Below are positions 34,770 to 46,585 of a stretch of 64,000 nt of DNA, one piece after another. Every line of letters begins with the position of its first letter. The first letter of the stretch is position 1. A program made the position numbers and the translations under genes. The DNA is taken from the NCBI GenBank assembly GCA_023614405.1, contig CM042696.1:339441211-339505210 (forward strand). The letters are read 5' to 3'. The stretch comes from Avena insularis (Eukaryota > Streptophyta > Magnoliopsida > Poales > Poaceae). A model generated the notes under the pieces. It did no database searches, was not told where the DNA came from, and saw nothing but the letters and a program-made list of their open reading frames with translations.

Positions 34770-36390
34770 TGATGGCTCAGTGCACGGCGCCCAGAAAAGT
34801 GTTGGTGCGTGGTTGATGTAGAGCTTGTTGGGAACCCCAAGAGGAAGGTATGATGAGCATAGCAGCAAGTTTCCCTCAGTTATGAAACCAAGGTTTAATC
34901 GAACCAGTAGGAGCAAGGAAACACCTCAAAGGTGTTACTAGCTGAGCTTTGGCGTATGCACTACCGGTGCTAGTAGCAACGTGGAGACCTGCACAACACA
35001 ACCACAAAACTTTGTCCCCAACTTGCGATGAGGTTGTCAATCTCACCGTGTTTTGCGGAAAGCAAAGGATTAAACGTATTGAATGGAAAGAAGTAAAATT
35101 TTGCAGAAAGTAAACACAAAGCAGTAAAAGATTGTAGATTATATGTAAAAGAGAAGGACCTGGATCCATAGTTCACTAGAGGTGGCTCTCCTTAGATAGA
35201 TAACATGTTGGGTGAACAAATTACAGTGGGCAATTGACAAACACCGAGAAAGCAATACATGCATATACTAATCATCTTGACTCCTCTGAGACTTGATTGC
35301 GCATTACAACATACTACATAGACCGCCATCCAACTGCATCTATGACTAATAATCCACCTTCAGGTTATCATCCGAACCCCCTCCAGTATTAAGTTGCAAG
35401 CAACAGATTATTGCTTTACGAACTGTGTGTAAAGTAAACAATACGATTGTTCTATGAACAAATGATTGTTGTTTTCTCCCTAGTAGCAACAGCACATCTA
35501 GTACCTTAGAGATTTCTGTCACTTCCCAGTTACGGAGGCATGAACCCACTATCGAGCATAAATACTAACTCTTGGAGTTGCTAGCATCTACTTGGCCAAG
35601 ATAGCTACTAACAACAGAAAGCATGCAAGATCTCAAATAACAAAGACATGATAGAATCAATAATCAATCTGAAATAGCATCTCAATATCCATCGGATCCC
35701 CGCAAACACAACATGTATGGATTACAAAAAGATGATCTTGATCATGAACGGAGCTCACAGGATCTAAACATGAAAGCACAAAGGAGGAGAAACCAGCCAT
35801 CTAGCTACTACATGGATCCGTAGTCCAAGGATGAACTACTCACGCATCACACCGGAGGCTTGCATGGTGATGAAGAAGGCCTCCAGGGTGAATTCCCCTC
35901 TCCGACAGGGTGCCGGGAAGAGCTTCAGATCCCTCCCGATCTAGGGATGGAGATGACGACTCTGAACTCTTTCGTGGATTTTTGATCGGGTACTTATGGT
36001 TTTCGTCCCGAGGGCAATATATAGTCGGAAGGGGAGGCCGAGGGGGTGCCGGGAGCCACCACACCACCCCCTGGCGTGGGCCAGGCCTGGCCGCGTGGCC
36101 AGGTGGTGTGGCCGGACCCTGGCCCCTCTCTGTCTTGTATTCTAGCACTTGATCCCTTCCGGAAAAATAGGCACTTTGGCTTTTGTCCCGTCCAATTCCG
36201 AGAATATTCATTTTCTGACTTTCTTGGAACCAAAAACAACAGAAAACAGGCAGCTAGCACTATGGCTCTTGTTAATAGGGTAGTCCAAGAAATCATATGA
36301 AAAGTACTCCAAAGTTGGAACAAAACACAAGAAAGTGGATAAAACCAAGCATGGAACATCAAAAATTATAGATACATTTGCAATGTATCA
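34770..36390 (-). repeat. N3 5' LTR, 1621 bp
   Basis: TG at 34770 and CA at 36390; nearly identical to 29586-31214 with scattered single differences and small indels. The palindromic module is at 36059-36111. The right end supplies an in-frame ATG (36378) for the outer gag. Confidence 0.92.
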
Positions 36391-37775
36391 ATAATTCGCT
36401 GAGTTTCTTATTTGGTAATGCTACTACCACTGCTAAGGTAGTAGATAAGCCACCACCTGTTGAGAATGATGTTTTCAAAATACCTACAAGAATTATTGAT
36501 CGTGTTATGGATAACTACTATGTTGGGGATGGAATTGTCCATCCCGGTGATCATTTACTCTTTATATACGAATTATGCGGGTTGTTCAAGTGTGCAGGTA
36601 TTACTACAGATCAAGTTAAGAAGAAGTTATTCTCATTATCACTGAAAGGAAGAGCTGAGGAATGGTATAAGCTACTGAAGAATGGTCAAGCTCTGGAATG
36701 TGAGGAAATAGTGCCTCTCTTTTATTCAAAGTTTTATCCTCCTAGTGAGATTCGTAAATATCGGAATCAAATATACAACTTTTGGCCTCTTGATGGAGAG
36801 AGTACAGCTCAAGCTTGGGGGAGATTGAAGTTACTGATGCTCAAATGTCCCATTCATGAGCTCCCCAACAATATTATTATCAATAACTTTTATGCAAGGC
36901 TCCCTCTACATGATAAAGATTTATTGGATGCTTCTTGCGCTGGATCATTCACTCGTATAGAAGAAGAAGCTAAATGGGATCTTCTAGACCGTATTCAATA
37001 TAATGCTGAAGCTTGGGAGAATGACAAAGGTAGAAAGTCAGGTGTAAATTATGATTATGAATGCATTGAATCTTTTATGGGAACTGATGACTTTAAAAAT
37101 ATTAAAAAAGCTTATGGTCTAGACTCTCAAGCTATTGCTTCTTATTTTAAGGCTTTTGCTTCCTATATTGAAGTGCCTAAAAAGAAGTGGAATAAGTATC
37201 ATGAACCTTATAAAGATGTTGCTAAGAGTGTTCCTACAAGAAATACGGAAGTTTATACTGCTAATCATGTCTTACCTGAACCTTATATTGAGAAAATGCC
37301 TTTCCCAGTTAAGGTAAAGGAACATTCTATGATAGCTAGTATGGTTAATGAAAGTATGAATAAGGCTGTTGAACCTGATAAACAAATGGTTGATGAACCT
37401 ATAATAGCAAGTGTGAAAGACTTTGTCACTAAATATGAAAAAGAGGGACACCCTATTCTTTGTAAGGATACCTCTAATATTGTTTCACAAAATAGTGTTA
37501 TCAGAGCTAGTATTCCTGTGTTTTCTGTTAGAATAAGTGATCATTGCTATGGCCCTTGTGATAGATATATTGTTAAGTTTATGCATGATACTGAAAGCTA
37601 CTATGATAGAGGGAAAAGTGTTCTTATGCATCTCAATAATATCAAGTTTCCCCGTTTTATGCTGAAAGTTTTTATATTTCGCTTCTTTTGCCTTCTTATG
37701 CAAGAAGCCTCTGGTTTCAACAACTTGTTTGTTTACAAAATCCCCTTGCATAGGAAGTGGGTTAAACTTAAATGA
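36378..37775 (+). CDS. N2 gag-like protein, 465 codons, new N-terminus from N3
   Basis: From codon 7 on this is the outer element's gag. The core (about residues 70-200) has KKKLFSLSLKGRAEEWYKLL, FYSKFYPPSEIRKYRNQIYN and AWGRLKLLMLKCPIHELP, a Retrotrans_gag-type fold. The C-terminal part carries the block CDRYIVKFMHDTESYYDRGK and ends VYKIPLHRKWVKLK. There is no zinc knuckle. The first six codons (36378-36395) come from the N3 LTR end and the target duplication; they restore an ATG in frame. No stop or shift interrupts 460 codons, which is unusual beside the other relics. Family role: particle formation in trans with a partner's pol. Confidence 0.75.
   Translation: MQCINNSLSFLFGNATTTAKVVDKPPPVENDVFKIPTRIIDRVMDNYYVGDGIVHPGDHLLFIYELCGLFKCAGITTDQVKKKLFSLSLKGRAEEWYKLLKNGQALECEEIVPLFYSKFYPPSEIRKYRNQIYNFWPLDGESTAQAWGRLKLLMLKCPIHELPNNIIINNFYARLPLHDKDLLDASCAGSFTRIEEEAKWDLLDRIQYNAEAWENDKGRKSGVNYDYECIESFMGTDDFKNIKKAYGLDSQAIASYFKAFASYIEVPKKKWNKYHEPYKDVAKSVPTRNTEVYTANHVLPEPYIEKMPFPVKVKEHSMIASMVNESMNKAVEPDKQMVDEPIIASVKDFVTKYEKEGHPILCKDTSNIVSQNSVIRASIPVFSVRISDHCYGPCDRYIVKFMHDTESYYDRGKSVLMHLNNIKFPRFMLKVFIFRFFCLLMQEASGFNNLFVYKIPLHRKWVKLK
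36391..36395. repeat. Right target duplication of N3
   Basis: ATAAT, identical to 29581-29585. Confidence 0.9.
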
Positions 37776-40700
37776 GTGTGTGTTTTTGCTTCTTAATACT
37801 CTCTTTCACTTCAATCCATATCCCTATGAGAGCTTCTTCAAAATTATCATGCCCATCTTAATGGCTATAAAGAAAGAGCTTTATGGGAGACAACCCAAAT
37901 TTTTTTTGCTTTCAGTTTGTTTTTGTTTATTTGAGTCTTGGAAGTTATTACTTCGGTAATAACCGCTCCTTATCCATTTTGTTTGGTTTTTTTGTCAAGA
38001 TCAACCTCTAATGAGAGAGAAGTAATATTTGGGGAAGTTGTTGTCCCGATACAGATTTTTTGTGCTTCACCGTAAAAATTCGTGAGAGATCTCTGTATGT
38101 CGGATTGAGCTGTAATTTTTTGTGATTCTGCCCCAGGTTGTTATTTTACTTTCGTTAGTTTTGCACTTTTTGATTTGAGAAACATAAGATTTTAGAAAAA
38201 ATTGATCTTTACCTGCTGGTCTGTTTTGACAGATTTTGCCACTCTTGCATTTGCTTCTTTATTCGATTTCCTTTTTGAATTCTTTTTGGGTTTTTGGAAG
38301 GAGTTGCTACAGTAGCTTTTGTTTTGATGGTTTTCAGTTGAAGTTAGACTCAAAAGGTTTTATCACTTCACTTATACTAATGTTGCTAATGAGAACTGTG
38401 TGAAGTTTTGTGTGAAAGAAATTTCCAGGAAGTGGAGACAATGGTGTAATAAGGAAGAGAAGGGTTCTATGATTCAAGTAATAAGTGTATGAAGATGAAG
38501 ATATCAATGATATTCAAGTGGTGACTCCGGAAGGATCCACTAAATACCAAATTCAGAGACCTGCAGAGTCCGTTTCCAACTAGGTAACAGTTCTGGTAAG
38601 AAAGTTCCACGAAAATATAATCCAACTATATTTTTGCAGTTTTCAGTTGATAAGGAAAGTTACGAAGCGAAAAAGGGACAGAACCGGAGCCGGGGTAGCC
38701 CACACCACCCTGTGGTGCGGGCCCACCCCTGGCTGCGCCACCAGGTGGTGAGGCCACCCTAGACTCCGCCTCCGACTCATTTCCTCCCAGTACCTTCCTT
38801 TTGATATGAAACTTCATAATATATAACCCCCCGGATCCCCCGAGGTTCGTATATCGTGTTTTCGTCGTGTTTTTGTTTCGATCTGTTTCTGCCAGGAAAT
38901 ACTCTTTGAAAGCTTAGAAACACAATGGTGTCTGCCAAGGATAAAGGGAAGGAGCCTATGGAGGAAGACCTCCAAGACCCCGGGAAGGAGAAGGAGATCA
39001 AGAGTGAAGGTGAAGAGGAGCAAGGCCAATGTCCGCACACCGGCACTACCATTGCAAGCATTGGAGTGGTGAAACCTGCCAAGGTCAGAAGGACGGCACG
39101 GAAGTAGACTGGGGGGAAAGCTCCTCGTCATAGTTTGGCTCCACGGTCACTTCCTCCACGCACCAGGAATCCTTTCCATACCCTTATCCATGAGCATTAA
39201 TACCAGAATATGCCCAAGGAGAAATTACCCTCCAATTGGGGTTTGCCTCGTTCTAGCTAAGCAGGAAAAGAAGACTTCAAGGAGGAAGAGTGGGGAAGAA
39301 TAGCAAGAGCTGGAATTCTCAACCCGACATGATCATGAGCCGCATTGAGCAAAACTCGCAGCTTATTCGTAATCTCACCTTTGAGATTGAGGATTTGGGG
39401 AAACTTATTAGAGAGCTCATCGAGAGGATACCACCACCACCTAAGGAGTAATTCGTCATCAGGTTTGGCATCCCCTTAGTTTGTTCCAAGCTTGGGGGAG
39501 TGCCGCGGTATCACATCACTATCTTCTATCTTTTTACCTTATTAGTAGAGTCATATCTTGAATAGAGGAGTTATTATGTAGTATGGTTTTCATTATGGAA
39601 GTGTCCCCTCTCTCGTTAGATATGTATCCCTTGGTGTGAGTTTCCGTTATGGAATATTAATGAGAAGTTCTATCACTCACTCTTTTGCATAGCTTATATT
39701 AGTTTTCAATTCGTGGTTATATGATTGATCTTGTTGTTAGTATTGGTAGCACTCTAGGATCATTGAGTTAATTTAGTTGGTTTTGGCAAACCTGGCTCGC
39801 TCAATAGCAACACTATTTTTGAGAGTTGAATGAAAAAGATAGAAGTACTCTAAAGATAAAAATAATTTCATCGTCTTTCTTTCTTGATTTGCTCATAAGT
39901 TTAGTATTCTCTAGTTAAGATCTTTTGTGCTTTCGAGGAAGATTGCATGTTTGTCTTTATCACTTGTATGTTTGTTTGTTTCCTTCAACTCTTATACTTG
40001 TTACCTAGCCTTGCTAGCCAAAACCCCGTACTGAGAGGGTATTCTTCTCGTGCATCCACCTCCTTTAACCCAAAACCTTTGCCATTTGTGTCCACCATAC
40101 CTACCTAGTAGCATTATTGCTATTCCAAGTAAATTCTTGTTTTGTCTACCTCCCAAATTAAACTTGTTATGTGAAAATTAGTGATTAAAGCTCTCACGAA
40201 CTTGATGGCACACTTTACTTTCTTGCATTTAATAAACTTGAACCATTGGGTCCTTCTTTGTTGCGTATATGCTTGCGCTTTATGAGTTGAAGTTAGCCGA
40301 ACCATGTATCATGGGGACCGCTTTCAACACTTCATTGGTACTTGTACCTAGTTGATATCATGTTCTTTTGCTTGTGGATCCCGGCGGTGTGAAATAAAAG
40401 GGGAACTTGTAATATCATGGAGTTTATATGTGTGTTAGAGAAGCACGCTCAGCTAGCCTAAGCCATGCTTAATCATGGTGGAAACTTGCAGCATAACTAT
40501 AGTGAGCATTCTATGAAGCATCCTCAATAAAAACCTATGCAAATAGCAAATAAAAAGATCATTGATATGCTCATGCGCTTGCCTTGTCATTTTGATTATT
40601 GGATAGCTCCTGTGTCATGTGCAAGGGGTACCCCGTTGGATGTTCTCAATGATACGCATGTATTTACAATGACAAGAGCTTGCTCGTGACTGAAGTTGAG

Positions 40701-41368
40701 TAGCATGAGGATCGGTACTCATAAGAAAGGGGCATGAGATTTCAACTTATAACTTGTCAAGCATATCCTCTTAGTTGTGTCACTTTAACCTTAATCACCT
40801 AAAGATGCTTATGATAGGGGCAATGAGAGCTGAAAGCTAGTAAGTATCATAATTTTTGGGAGCTCTTTATGAGACTTGCAATCCCTGCTTCCTTCTTTGA
40901 AGGGCCTTTCTTTTACTTTGTAGTTGAGTCAGTAAACCTACTCCCTTCTATCTCAGCAAGTATTTTGAGTTAATGTGTTTCATTCATTCATATGGTGATT
41001 TATTCAATCATGTTTCTTATGTTCCTTGTTTTGCACATTGCTCTTATCCTCATGTTTACTACTTTGAAAGCTTTCATTGAAAAACCAGTTATTTGTGAAC
41101 TCCAGCAAATTATCAACTATTCTTCGACCAAGAGCTAAGTTTGCCATTACCAATTCTGATTCACTTTATGTATCTTTATTGTGTTTCCTTTACTCATTGC
41201 AAGTTGAGTTGTATAATAGTGAGTTGTCTTCTATTATGATCTATGTATTTGATGAATGTGATGCTTCTTGTCCGTATTCTTTTATCGACTCTTCACTCCA
41301 TAAACCTGAGGTCATGTTTATTGAGCTCGGTTTAAACAGGACAAGCAAAGTCTAAGCTTGGGGGGAGT
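37776..41368 (+). other. N2 3' internal region, non-coding
   Basis: This stretch lacks pol. It contains a sixth, slightly diverged copy of the palindromic module (38700-38750), a short basic/acidic frame at 38925-39107 (ATG followed by a Lys/Glu-rich run) without family match, and a long segment (39900-41060) shared in inverse orientation with N3 and N1. It ends with the polypurine tract next to the 3' LTR. Confidence 0.7.
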
Positions 41369-42874
41369 TGATACGTCCATTTTGCATCACTATTCTATGT
41401 CTTAATTCACTATTTATTCATTGATATATTTCGTATTGAGAGGTGATACTTATGTTATTTCATCTATTTTTGCATGGTTGATGACTTTTGGAGCATGGAC
41501 CGCTGCAGTCAGGATTCTCATGGAAAAGGTGTTGTTTGGAGGCAAAATTCACGAAGATCAGAAAATCCGGGAAAATATACAGAAAATCCTATTTTTCCAG
41601 AAGACTAAGGATGCCAGAAGATGGAGTGGAGGTGGGCCACAGGGGGCCCACACCACCCCATGGTGCGGGCAGGCCTAGGCCGCGCCTGGAGGTGGTGTGG
41701 CCACCCTGGCCCACTCCAGCCTGTCCCCTCTGGCGTATATCATCCTCCTGAAACCCTAAGACTCGGGGAGCGACCACAGAAAGATTCCGCCGCGTCTGCA
41801 GGGCGGAAAACACCGAGAGAGAAAGACCTCTCCGGCAGACAGATTTCTGCCGGGAGAATTCCTTCCTGGAGAGGGGAGATCGTCGCCATCAACACCACCA
41901 TCAAGCTGGACTTCATCGGGATCATCATCATCATCATTACCATTAGCACCCTCATCACCATCTCCATATTGCTGTAACAATTGTGTTGAATCTTGCTATA
42001 GTTCATAGGAGAAACTTTCCCGGTGTTGATTACTCTTTGTAGTTGATGCTATTGAGTGAACCATTGAATTATTGTTTCTGTTCAGATTGTTATACATCGT
42101 TATTCCATCTCTGATCATGATCCATATGATGTCTTGTGAGTAGTTTGTTTTGTTCTTGAGGACATGGGAGAAGTCTTGTTGTTAGTAGTGGAGTTGTGTT
42201 GAGAAAGATTCAATAGATTGTTATTTAAGTTGTGGTGTACTTCTTCTAGTGGTGTCATGTGAACGTCGACTACATGACACTTCACCTATATGGGCCTAGG
42301 GGAATGCATTGTGTATTTGGCTACTAATCATAGGGGTTGCCGGAGTGACAGAAACCTGAACCCTCGTTAGGAAACCATTGCACAAGGGACGTAAGGGTCT
42401 TAGAGTTTAAAGTTGTGGTTAGGTTTCTACCTTAATTACTTTCTTGTACTTATGGATGTTTGCAAGGGGTATAATCACAAGTATGTATTAGTCTTGGATG
42501 GGGCGGTACATTAGCACAGGTTCACCCACACAACACTTAGCAAGCTAAAGAAGATTAATCAACTATATGAAGCGAAAGCACTTGACAGTCTTCCCATGTG
42601 TCCTTGAGAAAGTTTGGTCATCTTAAGTAATACAACCGGCTTGTCCTTTGCTGCATAAAGGATTGGGCCACTTGGTGCATTTATTCCTACTGTCTTTTAT
42701 TTACTCGTACTTTGTTTACTTGCTTTATCAAAAACCCCTAAAAATCCGTTTGCTAAGTATTTGCAGAGAATTCCTGATCCATACCACTAGCCAGCACCTT
42801 TTGCTCCTCGTTGGGTTCGACACTCTTACTTATCGAAAATACTGCGATACACCCCCTATATTTGTGGGTCATCA
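41369..42874 (+). repeat. N2 3' LTR, 1506 bp
   Basis: Begins TGATACGTCC and ends GTGGGTCATCA, matching the 5' LTR. Palindromic module at 41648-41700. Confidence 0.92.
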
Positions 42875-42879
42875 AAATG
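42875..42879. repeat. Right target duplication of outer element
   Basis: AAATG, identical to 27967-27971. Confidence 0.85.
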
Positions 42880-44955
42880 TCATTGTTGAACTGGCGTAAA
42901 CTTCTGCCAAACAAAATGAGCATTCCCCAAAGAAATGGAAGCAACCATACCAAGCAATCTTTAGATATATACGCTATCGTCGATCAATCGATTATTTGCA
43001 AGTTAGGTCTACACAAATTCTTTAGATTGTATGGTTTGTTGCATCTAGCAACCTACAAAATAAATTAATGTAAAAAGAAAATAAAAAGGAGGAGCCTTCA
43101 CCACAAAAATGATCATGAACAAAAGAAAGAGCTACATTCTAGATTTTTTGTTAACTAATTGCAATAGAACTAGATGTTCAAAAACATAACAATTAACTAA
43201 TCTTGAGAAACATAACAATTATTTGTTAACTAATTGACACAAACCAGATGTCGCATTATGAAGCTTGGTGTCTCCAAGATCAAACCATCAAATTCGACTA
43301 ATAGGAAATGAACAACAAGGAAGAGAAATGGTTTTACAAACTAGTGTGCTAAAAGAAAGAATTGACAATTGCCTCATACTCATAATCTATCTAGGTAATT
43401 ATATATGATGCAGACTATTTCGAAAAAGTAATATAGAATATGCTGCATATTATTCAGCTCTAGCATTGGTGGGAAATTCAGACTATGATAATTCATGTAA
43501 TCTTGCAGATAACTTGTTCTTTTAAACAATCGCCAATGGTCTCCATACTACCACATGATACACCAATGACAAGTATCATGGAGATACACAAATACACAAT
43601 AATTGTACTACAAGAAGTATACCTCCCGGAGATTAATCTTGCACCTAGCTGGAATGGGAATAGCCTCACATTGTGCCCTCCCTCATGAGCAGCAGCCACT
43701 ACTTCTGCTCAGTCCTCAGAACAAGAACCCTAGTAGCCCAGATCTGAGGGAATAGAGGAAGGGATGAACAAGATCAGGACATGTACGCAATCAAGTAGGG
43801 TATGCTCACCAAGTGGATAGAAGCAACCGGTGTAGTAGCCTGAGCATAAGTAGTTGCAGAAGGGATACAAACTGTCGGAGGACATTGACTGTCGTTGGGA
43901 GAGGTGTAGCAGGCCACGATGCGTTGTTCCTGAGGCTGCTAAGGTCTTGAGGAAGTGGTGGAGCAGAGTGAGGCGAGGGGTGGATGCGGAATAACGAAGG
44001 TGGAGAAGGAGGCAGAGGAGGAGGAGACGGGAAAGCTCATGTCGTCGCGAGAGAGACGGGGAGAATCCTCCCGATGTGCGGAGGCAGGGGGAAGCGGCCT
44101 GGGGATTTCACGTGGATCGGGCAGACAATTCCATGGCTGATGCAACCAAATGGGTCTCCGAAAAAACTGGGGTGAAGTTTCCAAGTGGGCTTCTCACCCT
44201 AGGAAAGGAGAGGGATCCTGGGGTTCCCGTGCATCCAAATGAGCCCTAAGGGTGGCGCGGTTTGATGCCTAGTGAGATCATCCTTTGGTATTAGCAAAAA
44301 TACCTCTGTGGTTGGTGATTTAAGGCCCAAGTAGTGATGCTAGACAGTTGGATCCAAAGGTGGGTGGAACCATGGAACATGCGCGATTCTAAATTCTCTC
44401 ATTTCTTAAATTTGTTTAGTATTTAGTAGCTATGTACAAAATAAATAGAAAGGGCATTTTTAAGAAAACGTTGGAGTGATGAGACACATTAAATCTAGAA
44501 TGCATTTGTGTTCCGAATTTCTACCTCTTCTCTGACGATCAAGAGCATCGACGAATACGACCATCCATACTCCGGTACTCATATGTCATGCAATGTCCTG
44601 TGTGTACTCTGCTCGCCTATGGATCGACATTGCCCAGTTGTAGGCCTGGTTGAGGAAGTAGGGTACCTTTATTCCTTGTATCTATACCACTATATAGCGT
44701 ACCGGTATCCAAGGATACATGCCATTTGATCTTTCTCATCGAACGAATTGTATATTCAGTTGGTTCAGTTGGTTAAAATCAGTATCAATTGTGGCAGTAT
44801 ATGCACCATGGGATCTGCTAATCTAATGTCCAGTATCATAGGGATTTGTGGTGGTGCCGAGCTCTGCTATGTCCACTCACTGTCACATGACAGGCTATGA
44901 TAGGGGAAAAACAATATGATAAAAACTACTTGGGAGGATGAGGAGTCATCTAGGA
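42880..44955. other. No gene recognised
   Basis: AT-rich sequence to about 43680, then a GC-rich purine-biased block (43900-44190) whose - strand frame is Pro/Ser-rich without family match, then AT-rich sequence again. No terminus or repeat identified with confidence. Confidence 0.4.
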
Positions 44956-45240
44956 CATGTTTGGTATCCTGCATCACATTCTCGGCCCGACCAGGCTATG
45001 CCAACAAGAGTAAGCCAGGCACATACAACCTTTGTGCCATGTGGTTCAACCCGTTTGGTTTCCTGTATGAGGGACGGGTGGAAGGGGTTGGCTATTCTCT
45101 CCTATCTATTTGGTTGTCTGCACCTATGAATTTTGGCCCATTATCATGCAATACAACCTTGTTTGGTTGCCCTTATGTGCCCCCTTGTGTCCACCTTGTT
45201 CAAATTTTGGTGTGGTTACCACCATGAGATACATACAACT
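44956..45240. repeat. Possible PIF/Harbinger-type terminal region
   Basis: GACATGTTTGGT at about 44956 is followed by three more GTTTGGT words (45053, 45108, 45169). Such words mark the terminal region of Harbinger-like elements in grasses, and Myb/SANT-like genes (next feature to the right) are related to Harbinger ORF1. The opposite terminus was not found, so this is tentative. Confidence 0.3.
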
Positions 45241-45262
45241 ATATTTGATCATACACATGACC

Positions 45263-45620
45263 CTAGTAGAAGATCAACTTGACGAACACCACAAGAAGAA
45301 TGACAATGATGAAGTTTTTGAGGCTATCCTGTTGGACATGTTGTTGCTCTTCCTCGACAACAATGTGCATCGGTTGTTCTTCTTCCTCGGCAAAAAATTG
45401 CACATGTTGTTCCCCTTGGTTGATGTTTTTTCGATGAACCAGGTAGTTTTTGTTATGGTTAGCCAGATAGCTGTGGTAAGCTACATATGACTCCTCCATA
45501 GTGTCAAACCCTTCATAGGTATTGTTGGAGTAACATGTCACTTGAAACTGGTAGTGGCGCCATTGTGTGTACACTCTTGGATACTTGTCTCTATACACCA
45601 CATAGAAGTCTCTCTACAAG
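45263..45620 (-). pseudogene. RNase H1 N-terminal / viroplasmin-type domain with C-terminal membrane segment
   Basis: On the - strand the protein reads FYVVYRDKYPRVYTQW, QVTCYSNNTYEGFDTMEESY and YHSYL. This matches the RNase H1 N-terminal/viroplasmin domain (Pfam PF01693), a small fold that binds nucleic acid hybrids, in which the pattern YVVxxG..PGVY..W and GNSYKGF is usual. It is followed by an acidic Glu-rich stretch and a hydrophobic C-terminus (FIIVILLVVFVKLIF) that looks like a membrane anchor. No catalytic RNase H domain follows. A TAG just upstream of RDFYVVY leaves no clear start codon; it may be one exon of a larger gene. Confidence 0.6.
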
Positions 45621-46003
45621 CCAGAAGACAAACATGTCAAGTTATAACATCACAAGAGCATCATAAGAATCTATCATTCATAACTAGCATCACAACTTCA
45701 TAACACAACTTAAGACTAACAAGTACATGCATGATCATTTCCAAAAGGGGATCACAAGTTCATCCTAACACTACATGGTGTTAACCTCCCACCACATCAA
45801 AAGGGGTGTCATCCTACCACTGCATCAAGTACACAATCGCAAGAGGGGTAGTATATACCACCTCATTGATTCGTACATGCCATATGAAGTTTTTAGGTCC
45901 TAGATACAACCAAAATGTACATCACAAAGTCCATCAGTTCATCACCAACACTACCACCATCACCATCATGCACATGAACTCTAGGACTGAAGCAACCAAA
46001 GCT
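45621..46003. other. Spacer, nothing recognised
   Basis: Low-complexity AC/AT-rich sequence downstream of the Myb/SANT-like gene. Confidence 0.4.
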
Positions 46004-46523
46004 CTAGTCGTGGTACTTGGATAGGAAAATTATGATCTAGAGGATCCCGTGCTGCTCATGAATGTCGACGAAGTTCTTGCCCTGTGTCTTTTGGTCGGCG
46101 AGGTGGCCGAGAGCCGCCATGAGATGCTCCTCTATGAAGCCAACAATGTTCATGACTGCCTTGGACAGGTCAAGGTTCATATTAGTGGGCTTGTTGTGCC
46201 TAATGTCCTGCGCAACATCCTTCATTGTGTTGGTCATGCTGGTGAATTCATGGATCTCGTCATCTACAAGGACAACCCTCTTCCTCTTGCCATTAGACGT
46301 AGCAATAGCAGCTCCACCTTCACCAGGCTTGTCGGGGCCATCAAGGATCACTGTGTTTTACTCCTGAGTGTTAGCATCCTCAGCTCTAGGAGGACTTAGA
46401 GGCTCACCTAACCACATGGCAAACCTGTTAGTGGCAAGGCCATAGGAGAAGATGGTCTGCATCTGGACATAGTTCTGGATGGGCTTGTTGATGTACTATG
46501 CATCTCTCGGATGCTCCTATGAC

Positions 46524-46583
46524 TGCAAGAGAGTGTGCTAGCTACAATTGGTAGTGGTAATGTGCAAGAGAGTGTGCTAGCTA
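46524..46583. repeat. Direct repeat in the intron, 21 bp twice
   Basis: TGCAAGAGAGTGTGCTAGCT occurs at 46524 and 46563, period 39. The second copy runs into the insertion point of the LTR element. The first contains the 3' splice site of exon 2, so the duplication offers a second, identical acceptor upstream. Confidence 0.75.
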
Positions 46584-46585
46584 TG

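Larger units (their letters stand above)
29586..36390 (-). mobile_element. Nested non-autonomous LTR element (N3)
   Basis: Two LTRs (29586-31214 and 34770-36390) in the same orientation flank about 3.55 kb of internal sequence, with ATAAT duplications outside. The primer site (on the - strand CTGGCGCCGTTGCC, 34749-34762) adjoins the right LTR and the polypurine tract adjoins the left LTR at 31215-31230, so the element lies on the - strand. No pol gene is present; only a gag C-terminal relic is seen. Its internal region is related to those of N1 and N2, so an element was invaded by a relative in inverse orientation. Confidence 0.92.
27972..42874 (+). mobile_element. Complete non-autonomous LTR element (N2, outer)
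   Basis: The element is bounded by AAATG duplications, with 5' LTR 27972-29462 and 3' LTR 41369-42874. A polypurine tract (AGCTTGGGGGGAG, 41354-41366) precedes the 3' LTR, fixing + orientation. The internal part carries one gag gene (start codon 29577, continuing at 36396-37775) and about 3.6 kb of non-coding sequence; no protease, RT or integrase is present. The 6.8-kb element N3 is inserted at codon 3 of gag. Without N3 and its duplicated target the element would be about 8.1 kb. It must rely on enzymes supplied by other elements. Confidence 0.93.

Noticed and set aside
29586..36390. N3 LTRs read as two independent solo LTRs
   Set aside because: The shared orientation, primer site, polypurine tract and matching ATAAT duplications show one complete element.
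38925..39107. 60-codon Lys/Glu-rich frame in N2
   Set aside because: Short, low-complexity, no family match, and not obviously kept in the related elements.
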